A stretch of 12,760 nt of DNA, taken from JBDGRJ01 sp042218065. GTDB lineage: Bacteria > Patescibacteriota > Patescibacteriia > Magasanikbacterales > UBA922. This document shows, one piece after another, positions 1-6,324 of the stretch. The notes beneath the pieces were generated by a model. That model saw nothing but the letters and a program-made list of their open reading frames with translations, made no database searches and was not told the origin of the DNA. The translations under genes were made by a program, and so were the position numbers. Each line of letters opens with the position of its first letter. Position 1 is the first letter of the stretch. The DNA lies in the NCBI GenBank assembly GCA_042218065.1, contig JBDGRL010000018.1, positions 1-12,760 on the forward strand, read 5' to 3'.

Positions 1-7
1 CAATAAA

Positions 8-1726
8 ATGGCAAGCTGGGACAAGTTTTTGAGTTTTATAGTAGCGGTGACTTTCCTATGGGTTGGTTTGAATGTGGTCCAAAGTATGAATCTTGAGGGT
101 CTCCAGAAAAAAGCTACTAAGAAAGGACAGTCAGCTATTCGTTCTATTCCTTCTTATGCTAAGAGTGGAGCTAAAAAAGCAGGAGGGTATGCCAAGAGCG
201 GAGCTAAGAAAGGGGCTGAAATAGCTGGAGAATCTCAGATTGGCAGGAGAGTAAAAGCGAAGACAAAAGGTAAGCTTCAAGATTTACAAAAAGGAAGAGC
301 AGAATTTGCCCAGGGATTAAAAGAAGGGGATGGAAAAGCTTCTACCGTTTTAGGTCATGCATTTCAAACAGGAAAACAAAAAGAAGCCGAGTTAAAAAAA
401 TATGAAAGAGAGAAGGCAGAAAGACCAGAGGAGTTACACGAAGCTTATGCTAAGGGAGGTGCTGAAGCAGGTTTAGGTGGTGCAGAGGCTAAAGAAAGAG
501 AGCAGATAAGAAGACATCAAAGAGAAAGGGCTGGTGAGCTGGGAGAAGAGAGTCAAGATATCATTGATAATGCAGAAGCTAAATTAGAAACAGGAAACCC
601 ACAAGACATTGCTGATGCTGTAGTTGCCGGATTCCAACAAGACAGTGATGTAGGTAGAGCTATACTAGATGAGGCAGCAGATAAAGCGGGTTCTGATATA
701 GCGGGTAAAAATCCAGCAGACCCAGAAAAACAAGTGCAGAAATTTTTAGAAGCTAAGTTAGGCAGAAAAAGGGATGAAGATAATGGTGAGTCTCTATCTA
801 ATATGAGAGATGAACTAAAAGAAGATATGGGAGAGCAGGAATTTCAAGCAACCTTGGAAAACCTAGAAGGTAATCTGAAGGCCGCCTCGAAAGAGGGGGA
901 CATTAACCTGGCTGGTCTTATTCAAAGTGGAGAGCTTAAAACTGATGAAGAAAATGATATTGAGAGTATTAAGGACGAAAGAGCAAAGAGAGCTAGAAAA
1001 ATAAACCCCAAAGAAATCACGAGCTTGGAAGATATAGCCGGAGATGCAGATGGTGATGGAGGAATTGATGAACAAGGAATGAAGCAACTCAAAGAGTTTT
1101 TAGCAAGTACAGGAAAGGACACAAGCTTTGATGGTAACTTTAGAAATGAACTAAAAGAATCTGATATAATAGATATTGGCGAGCTTAGAAGTTCTCTAGA
1201 AGGTGAGGTAAGTGATGCGGTCATGGATAATTTGGATGATGAGTTGTTTGGTGGTATAGAATCTGAAACAGAAGAGGCAGCAAATGAAGATACTACCGAG
1301 GGTGGAGAAGAAAGAGGGGGGCAAGCTGAATCTGATACAGCTTCGGACAATGTCTCTGAAACTGAGATTGAAACACCTTCGGGATCTGATAGGGATAGAG
1401 GAGAAATGCCTGATTATGGTTCCGAGATAGGGGAGGGTGATGATGGTGGAATACGTGTAAATATAGGTGAGATTCAGAATGATTTTGAAGAGAGAAATAG
1501 ATTGGTTACAGAGCTAGAAGATATGCAGCAGTCTGATGAGGATATACCTCAAGAAGAAATTGATGAGATTGAATCAGCTATTGAAGAAGTAGAAAGAGAA
1601 CTTAGAAGGAAAATTAATGCAAAAGAGAATGAACTTGAGATGAGAGGTGATTCTATAGATAACGCCGAAGAACAAAGGGAGATGTTAAGAGATATTCAAG
1701 AAGACTTAGATTTAGATAACGAATAA
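8..1726 (+). CDS. Membrane-anchored charged protein, possibly the C-terminal part of a TrbL/VirB6-like T4SS protein
   Basis: The 572-residue product starts with one hydrophobic segment (about residues 7-25). A basic, glycine/alanine/lysine-rich stretch follows (about 30-140), including a twice-repeated YAKSGAKK motif. The rest is a long, mostly acidic, probably disordered region. Residues 346-357 (DADGDGGIDEQG) resemble an EF-hand calcium loop but lack the usual acidic residue at position 12. The last 80 or so residues look like coiled coil. A final membrane helix followed by a basic tail is how TrbL/VirB6 channel proteins of this bacterial group tend to end, as I recall them. The frame is open to the left edge, so the gene may begin upstream. 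Against that, TAA at 4-6, one base and then ATG resembles the TAA-AA-ATG junction with the next gene, so ATG at 8 may be the true start. It heads the T4SS cluster. The VirB6 link is inference. Confidence 0.7.
   Translation: MASWDKFLSFIVAVTFLWVGLNVVQSMNLEGLQKKATKKGQSAIRSIPSYAKSGAKKAGGYAKSGAKKGAEIAGESQIGRRVKAKTKGKLQDLQKGRAEFAQGLKEGDGKASTVLGHAFQTGKQKEAELKKYEREKAERPEELHEAYAKGGAEAGLGGAEAKEREQIRRHQRERAGELGEESQDIIDNAEAKLETGNPQDIADAVVAGFQQDSDVGRAILDEAADKAGSDIAGKNPADPEKQVQKFLEAKLGRKRDEDNGESLSNMRDELKEDMGEQEFQATLENLEGNLKAASKEGDINLAGLIQSGELKTDEENDIESIKDERAKRARKINPKEITSLEDIAGDADGDGGIDEQGMKQLKEFLASTGKDTSFDGNFRNELKESDIIDIGELRSSLEGEVSDAVMDNLDDELFGGIESETEEAANEDTTEGGEERGGQAESDTASDNVSETEIETPSGSDRDRGEMPDYGSEIGEGDDGGIRVNIGEIQNDFEERNRLVTELEDMQQSDEDIPQEEIDEIESAIEEVERELRRKINAKENELEMRGDSIDNAEEQREMLRDIQEDLDLDNE
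155..220 (+). repeat. Two tandem 33-bp coding repeats (YAKSGAKK-x3)
   Basis: Two adjacent 33-bp units encode YAKSGAKKAGG and YAKSGAKKGAE. The first eight residues are identical while several codons differ (for example GCT/GCC, AGT/AGC, AAA/AAG). This suggests selection on the protein repeat rather than a very recent duplication. The repeat is strongly basic and lies just after the membrane segment, where positive charge is expected on the cytoplasmic side. Confidence 0.75.
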
Positions 1727-1728
1727 AA

Positions 1729-3126
1729 ATGTTTAATTTTACCCCTCAAGAATTAAATAACCAGGATTTAAAAAGAAAAGAAGATCAATTTCAGAAAATT
1801 GTTGATGATAGAGAGACTGCGGATCAAGTTTTTGACCAGCTTCACTCCTTTTTTAGAGGTAAGAAACCAGAGACAGATTTTAAGTATTATCATTCTTATT
1901 TTCGTTGGTATACTGAGTTATCTTGGCAGTATTTGCGTAGTAGAGACAGGAATTTTTTATCTAATATAGCTGTAGGGAGACAAATATTCCTAGCTTCTTT
2001 CTTGGGGTATGATGTTACAGATAGACTTCTTAATTATTTGAAAACTAGACCTGTGAATGAGAATGAGACCCAAAGTTTGTTTCATGATATTGAGCAAAAT
2101 TTAAATAATTCTTCTGAGATAATTTATAAGGAAGATGATAAAACATTTTTAGTTTCTGATCTGTTCTCAGAATTTGATTCAATAAGAAATAAGGAAGATG
2201 TATCTCTAGAGAGAGCAAAGTTGTATACTAAAATCAGAGACAATGTATCTGATCAAAAATGGTTTGAATATGCTTTTGTAGATTTTGATGAGTCTTTGGA
2301 TAAAATGATTGAACTATACTCTTTTGTAGAAAGTGTTGAAGTCGATGATATTTACTATACTGTGGACGCTTACTTCTTTCCGGAGAAATACAAAGAGGAT
2401 CCGACGAACCCCGAAGCTGCTAAGGAAGATTCAAGTTCTCCCTCAGATCAAGAACAACAAAAGACTGTAGAAACTACATCCAATAAAACAGACGAGAAAA
2501 AAGGGTCTGAAAGTGAAGATATTTCCGAAGTTGGGATGGATAAAAACGAAGAAACTTCTAGTGAAAAAACAAAATCTGATCAAACCAACCAAAACCAAAA
2601 AAATGATGAAATTAATAATACAGAAGAAAAAGCCAACCAAAACTACCAAAAAGAAAAAGATGAACCCAAACAAAACAAGAACAAGAAGGACAATGTATCA
2701 AACGAAACTACACAAGAAAAAAAAGTAGCTGATATTTTAGAAGATACAGAAGTAACAGAAAGAAAAGACAAAAATGCTCAAGACAAACAAAAAAATGACG
2801 AGAGTGCTTTATCAGATCAGGAAAGTATACCTAAAAAAGATGGTGGTGATTCTAAAGATGATAAAAAGAATAAAGATGAATCTCCTAAAGACAGTAATGC
2901 GAAGAAAGCGAAAGAAAAAATGAAGCAGCACCAAGGTCTAGATGATCAACAAATAAAACAAGAAGCCGAAGAACAGTTTGGCAATATAGAAGAGTTAGAT
3001 CCTGAACAGATAGATTCCTTTAAGAGGGTATTGAAAAATATAGCCAAGCAAGAAGACCGGGAAGAAGAGGTGGAAGACTGGTTCTACTTTGACCCTGATT
3101 CTGAAAGTTTTCAGTGGAATCTATAG
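1729..3126 (+). CDS. Hypothetical T4SS-cluster protein with N-terminal globular domain and long charged disordered region
   Basis: I do not recognise this 465-residue family. Residues 1 to about 225 look globular, rich in aromatic residues and helix formers (for example FKYYHSYFRWYTELSWQYL), with no membrane segment or signal peptide, so it is probably cytoplasmic. Residues about 225-400 are low-complexity K/E/D/Q/N/S/T and probably disordered. They contain one more hydrophobic short motif, VADILEDT at 333-340, with a near match in the next protein. The last 60 or so residues regain helical character and end in an aromatic acidic tail (EDWFYFDPDSESFQWNL), possibly a binding peptide. The start lies two bases after the previous stop, so the two genes are probably co-transcribed. 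No Shine-Dalgarno sequence is visible. The coding strand has an A8 run at 2717-2724. Function is unknown; a scaffold or adaptor role in the T4SS is inferred only from position. Confidence 0.85.
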   Translation: MFNFTPQELNNQDLKRKEDQFQKIVDDRETADQVFDQLHSFFRGKKPETDFKYYHSYFRWYTELSWQYLRSRDRNFLSNIAVGRQIFLASFLGYDVTDRLLNYLKTRPVNENETQSLFHDIEQNLNNSSEIIYKEDDKTFLVSDLFSEFDSIRNKEDVSLERAKLYTKIRDNVSDQKWFEYAFVDFDESLDKMIELYSFVESVEVDDIYYTVDAYFFPEKYKEDPTNPEAAKEDSSSPSDQEQQKTVETTSNKTDEKKGSESEDISEVGMDKNEETSSEKTKSDQTNQNQKNDEINNTEEKANQNYQKEKDEPKQNKNKKDNVSNETTQEKKVADILEDTEVTERKDKNAQDKQKNDESALSDQESIPKKDGGDSKDDKKNKDESPKDSNAKKAKEKMKQHQGLDDQQIKQEAEEQFGNIEELDPEQIDSFKRVLKNIAKQEDREEEVEDWFYFDPDSESFQWNL

Positions 3127-3166
3127 GATGAATTACTGGATTTAGGGCAGATTTTATTTTTAAGTA

Positions 3167-3195
3167 TTGTATAAAAAACTTATACAAGGTAAAAT
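3167..3195 (+). promoter_or_regulatory. Candidate promoter with overlapping inverted repeat before the third T4SS gene
   Basis: TTGTAT (3167-3172) and TAAAAT (3190-3195) are separated by 17 bases, the standard spacing for a housekeeping sigma factor. A perfect inverted repeat, TTGTATAA and TTATACAA around a 5-base loop (3167-3187), covers the -35 box and most of the spacer, as an operator would. Transcription would start near 3202, leaving a leader of only about 12 bases before the ATG at 3214. This is one of the longer gaps in the T4SS cluster, which supports an internal promoter. The boxes are AT-rich and could occur by chance. Confidence 0.45.
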
Positions 3196-3213
3196 TCTAA
3201 TTAAATAGATTTT

Positions 3214-5031
3214 ATGCCTGATGACAACTCACAACAACCTACGGTGCCGGTAAAAAAAGATGATGGATCAGTAGAAGAAGTACCTTTGGATGAGTTTAAG
3301 GAAAAATATGAAGGCTCAGATCGGGCAGATACTGATGAGAAACAGAAAGACAATGAGTCTCAAAGTCAAGATAAAGAAAAGAAGTCAACTGAAAAAGAAA
3401 AAGGTAGCGGAAAAAAGAAGGTACCGGAAAAGAGTGAACAATCTTCTGACAGGCAAAAAAAGGAGCAAGAAAAGAAGGGGGGTGCTGAAAGCAAAGATCA
3501 ATCTGATGATTCTGAGAAAACTGTAGAGGATATGCTCGATGATACAGGTTCTGAAGATAAAAAAGCAGAGTCCATTCAAGAAAATGAAAATGACAAACAA
3601 GAATCCGAACAAACAGAAGCAGCCCAGAAATCAGAAAAAGATCAAAAAGAAGAATCAAAAGATCACGCAGATAAAAAAGAACAAAAAGAAGACGAAAACG
3701 ACTCTAAAAAAAGTAAAGACGAAGACCAGCAGACACAAAAAGAAGATAAAAGCACTGAGCAACCAGATAGTCATGAAGTCCCTAGTGAAGAAAAGGAGAA
3801 AAAGGATCAGCAAGAACAAAAAGAAAAAGAAACAAAAGCGTCTCAGGAAGATGAAAAAAAGAAAGATAAAGCAAAACAAAAGCAATCTAGAGAAGATAAA
3901 AAACAAGAACCAACTGATGAAGATGCACTTGAAAAATTAAAAAACAAAGTGAAAAAACAAAAAGACAAAGACGGGAAAAAGCAAAAAAGTACGGCTGCAG
4001 AGAGTGCCTTAAAAGATTTGAAAAATAAAGTACAAAAGAAGAGCCAGGAAAAGTCTGAACAGTCAGAAAAAAAGAAAAATCAACGTGAATGGGACAACGA
4101 AGATCACAAATCACCTTTAGAAGACGAAGATCCCCAAGTAGCTGAAGATAAACCAAAGACTCCAGCCGATGGTGGTTTGACTACTGAAGACGATGAGCTA
4201 AGGGAGGTATTGGCTCAACTCTCTTTCAATATCTCAAGGGATTTATTTGAGAGAGCTAGATCTTTGATTACATCTAGAAGAAAAGGGGTTCGAAGTGATA
4301 GACAGATAAAGCAATATGGGGCCAGAGACAAGAAAAATGGAGGCTTAGGATTAGAGGAAGAACAAGCCGAAGAATTTTTGGAAGCTATAAAAGATTATTT
4401 TGGATTAAAAGGTAAGTCTGATCGAGATGATAGCTATAAGCCTCAACAAGACTCAAAAGACTCAGAAAAAAATAAGAATTCAGAGGAAAACCAGGAAGAG
4501 ACTGAAGAACAGAGCGACTCCGAACCTCAAGAAACAGGCTCTGAAAGTGAAGTTGACAATGCTGATCAAACACAAACAGGAGAAACTGACTCGCAAGGTT
4601 TGGAGTTTGATGAAGAAGGGCAGTTGCAGTCAAAACAAAAAATGAAGGACATAACCCCGCCGGAGGAAAAAGATATTGAAACTGAAGACCAAAAGACATC
4701 TGATAGCACAAAAGAGTCAAGAAGCATGGGTCCGGTAGATGAGATAGCTGAGATGAAATTAGAACATTTTCGTCAATTATCAGATGATTCACAAAAGGCT
4801 GCAGATAAGCTGCTACAAAAATTCATGTTACTTCATGACGAATCTTTCTTGTTGTTTTTAGAAGCCCGAGGGAAATGGTTTAAGAGCCCACTTTACAGTC
4901 GATATCAGGAAATATTAAAGCAATCTGTTAATAGTAGAGAAAGTGTAGATAATATACTAAATTCAGAAGAAATAGAATTATCAAGAGATGAGTTTGACAA
5001 AATGATATACATTAATAAAGAATTAACTTAA
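3214..5031 (+). CDS. Hypothetical T4SS-cluster protein, largely disordered with two C-terminal folded segments
   Basis: The 605-residue product has no membrane segment. The N-terminus (KKDDGSVEEVPLDEFKEKY) resembles a short segment I associate with hypothetical proteins of Patescibacteria. Residues about 35-315 are extremely K/E/D/Q/S-rich and surely disordered. They carry VEDMLDDT (104-111), close to a motif in the preceding protein, and a twice-used ALxxLKNKVxK motif (238-248 and 265-275). A folded segment at about 320-400 holds an arginine-rich helix (RSLITSRRKGVRS) and GGLGL (376-380), a combination I loosely recall from other proteins of this group. A second disordered stretch follows. 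A helical C-terminal domain occupies about 507-605, with an aromatic core (FLLFLEARGKWFKSPLYSRY). The gene lies between the other charged proteins and prgI. Function is unknown; a cytoplasmic adaptor or scaffold for the secretion machine is a guess from position. Confidence 0.85.
   Translation: MPDDNSQQPTVPVKKDDGSVEEVPLDEFKEKYEGSDRADTDEKQKDNESQSQDKEKKSTEKEKGSGKKKVPEKSEQSSDRQKKEQEKKGGAESKDQSDDSEKTVEDMLDDTGSEDKKAESIQENENDKQESEQTEAAQKSEKDQKEESKDHADKKEQKEDENDSKKSKDEDQQTQKEDKSTEQPDSHEVPSEEKEKKDQQEQKEKETKASQEDEKKKDKAKQKQSREDKKQEPTDEDALEKLKNKVKKQKDKDGKKQKSTAAESALKDLKNKVQKKSQEKSEQSEKKKNQREWDNEDHKSPLEDEDPQVAEDKPKTPADGGLTTEDDELREVLAQLSFNISRDLFERARSLITSRRKGVRSDRQIKQYGARDKKNGGLGLEEEQAEEFLEAIKDYFGLKGKSDRDDSYKPQQDSKDSEKNKNSEENQEETEEQSDSEPQETGSESEVDNADQTQTGETDSQGLEFDEEGQLQSKQKMKDITPPEEKDIETEDQKTSDSTKESRSMGPVDEIAEMKLEHFRQLSDDSQKAADKLLQKFMLLHDESFLLFLEARGKWFKSPLYSRYQEILKQSVNSRESVDNILNSEEIELSRDEFDKMIYINKELT
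3922..4038 (+). repeat. Duplicated ALxxLKNKVxK motif within the disordered region
   Basis: Residues 237-248 (DALEKLKNKVKK) and 264-275 (SALKDLKNKVQK) of the 605-residue protein repeat with a 27-residue period. Both form an amphipathic A-L-x-x-L-K-N-K-V pattern in otherwise hydrophilic, low-complexity sequence. The DNA is less similar than the protein. The pattern suggests two copies of a short binding helix. Confidence 0.6.
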
Positions 5032-5037
5032 AACAAA

Positions 5038-5541
5038 GTGGATCAGCAGTTTGTAGTTCCACAATTTATTGATGTTGAGAGTAAAATATTTGGTCCGATT
5101 TCTGTTCGTCAGTTTTTGATTCTTTTGGCTGGGGCTATTCTTATTTTTATTGCTTATCGTTTGCTTACTTTTGTTCTATTTATAGTTGCTACTTTGCTTA
5201 TTGGTGGAATAGCATTAACCTTTGCATTTGTAGAGATTAAAGGTCAGCAGTTTCATTATTTTGTCCTGAACTTATTTCAATATGCTAAAAAGGACAAGTT
5301 AAGAATATGGGATAAAAGATACACCCAAAACGAGCTTGATTATTTACGAAAAAAGCAAAGAGCTGAAGAAAAAAGATCAGAAATGGAGCCAGGCAAAAAG
5401 CCGGAAAGATCTAGAATGCGTGATTTATCTTTGGTTGTTAACACTGGCGGGTACTACGAAGGAGAGAAGAGTTTACAACAGCCTTCAGAACCAAGACCAG
5501 GTCCGGAAGACCTAGAAGATAATGGAGAAGATGGTGAATAG
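5038..5541 (+). CDS. PrgI family protein (VirB3-like inner-membrane T4SS component)
   Basis: The 167-residue protein opens with QFVVPQFIDVESKIFGPIS, the characteristic start of the PrgI family (PF12666). Two membrane helices follow at about residues 25-41 and 44-65, then a cytoplasmic segment containing FHYFVLNLFQYAKKDKLRIW. PrgI proteins occur beside VirB4-type ATPases in Gram-positive and Patescibacteria T4SS clusters, where they are taken as the VirB3 counterpart that holds the ATPase at the membrane. That arrangement is present here. Residues about 100-167 form a charged, proline-rich tail (PSEPRPGPEDLEDNGEDGE) that is probably disordered. The start is GTG at 5038; no ATG gives the conserved N-terminus, and the GTG lies six bases after the previous stop. 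Codon use resembles its neighbours. Confidence 0.88.
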   Translation: MDQQFVVPQFIDVESKIFGPISVRQFLILLAGAILIFIAYRLLTFVLFIVATLLIGGIALTFAFVEIKGQQFHYFVLNLFQYAKKDKLRIWDKRYTQNELDYLRKKQRAEEKRSEMEPGKKPERSRMRDLSLVVNTGGYYEGEKSLQQPSEPRPGPEDLEDNGEDGE

Positions 5542-5625
5542 AAAATTGAGAGATCAAATTTTTCAATGGGTCTATAGTGCAAAAAGTTTTTCGGCTACCT
5601 TCAAGTATGGTAACATATAACTGTT

Positions 5626-6315
5626 ATGAAATCTGAAAAAGCAAAAAAAGAGAAAAAATCTAAAGCTTCTACACAAACCCACCTTCCGATACAGGAGATC
5701 AAGGAAGATGTAGTAGTACTCAAAAGTGGTGGTTTGAGAAAGGTTCTGATGGTGTCTAGCTTGAACTTTGCTCTAAAGTCCGAAGATGAGCAGAATGCTA
5801 TTATTTCTTCTTATGTAACTTTTTTAAATAATTTGGACCATCCGTTGCAGATCGTAGTACAGTCACGTAAGCTTAATATAGAGCCTTATTTGAATCGAAT
5901 AAAAGAAAGAGAGGAAGAAGAGACCAATGAATTACTTTTAACTCAGATGGCTGATTATAGATCCTTTGTAGAGGAATTGGTAGATATAGGAGATATAATG
6001 ACCAAAGATTTTTATGCAGTCGTACCCTATAACCCGGGAGGGGCAGGCGATAAGGGTTTTTTAGAGAGATTAAAGGAAACGTTGAAACCAGCTTTTACTG
6101 TAAAATTGAAAGAGAAAAAATTTCAAAAGAGAAAAGAAAAATTAGAAAAAAGGGTGAGACAAGTAAAATCCGGTCTGTCTAGTATCGGTTTGGAGGTTGT
6201 AGAGATGGACACCCAAGCATTGATCGAGCTTTACTACTCCTCTTATAACCCTGATCTAGCTTTTACTGAAGAGTTGACTGATGTTGATAAGTTAAGGGTG
6301 GAGGATATCAGTTAA
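5626..6315 (+). CDS. TraC-like domain protein (stand-alone VirB4 N-terminal-like domain)
   Basis: The 229-residue product has a lysine-rich N-terminus (1-15). A domain follows that starts with LPIQEIKEDVVVLKSGGLRKVLMVSSLNF and continues through a helical region and a strand-like DFYAVVPYNP. It resembles the N-terminal domain of VirB4/TraC ATPases, annotated in Patescibacteria as a TraC-like domain. There is no Walker A motif, so it cannot hydrolyse ATP alone. A basic helical stretch (about 160-185, KKFQKRKEKLEKRVRQ) precedes a C-terminal part containing the typical ALIELYYSSYNP. The VirB4 gene starts nine bases after its stop, so the two products are probably made together and may form a complex on the cytoplasmic membrane face. 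It follows an 84-base gap in which I found no convincing promoter. Confidence 0.8.
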   Translation: MKSEKAKKEKKSKASTQTHLPIQEIKEDVVVLKSGGLRKVLMVSSLNFALKSEDEQNAIISSYVTFLNNLDHPLQIVVQSRKLNIEPYLNRIKEREEEETNELLLTQMADYRSFVEELVDIGDIMTKDFYAVVPYNPGGAGDKGFLERLKETLKPAFTVKLKEKKFQKRKEKLEKRVRQVKSGLSSIGLEVVEMDTQALIELYYSSYNPDLAFTEELTDVDKLRVEDIS

Positions 6316-6324
6316 TTAAATTTT

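Noticed and set aside
922..1350. Serine-rich minus-strand frame opposite the first gene
   Set aside because: The composition is the mirror of acidic and lysine codons on the real strand, so it is a shadow frame.
3539..3940. Lysine- and asparagine-rich + strand frame inside the third charged gene
   Set aside because: It is an out-of-frame reading of A-rich lysine/glutamate codons and has no domain-like sequence or start signal.
5542..5625. Promoter before the TraC-like gene
   Set aside because: TATAAC at 5616 could be a -10 box, but no -35 box lies 16-18 bases upstream and the box would sit only a few bases before the ATG.
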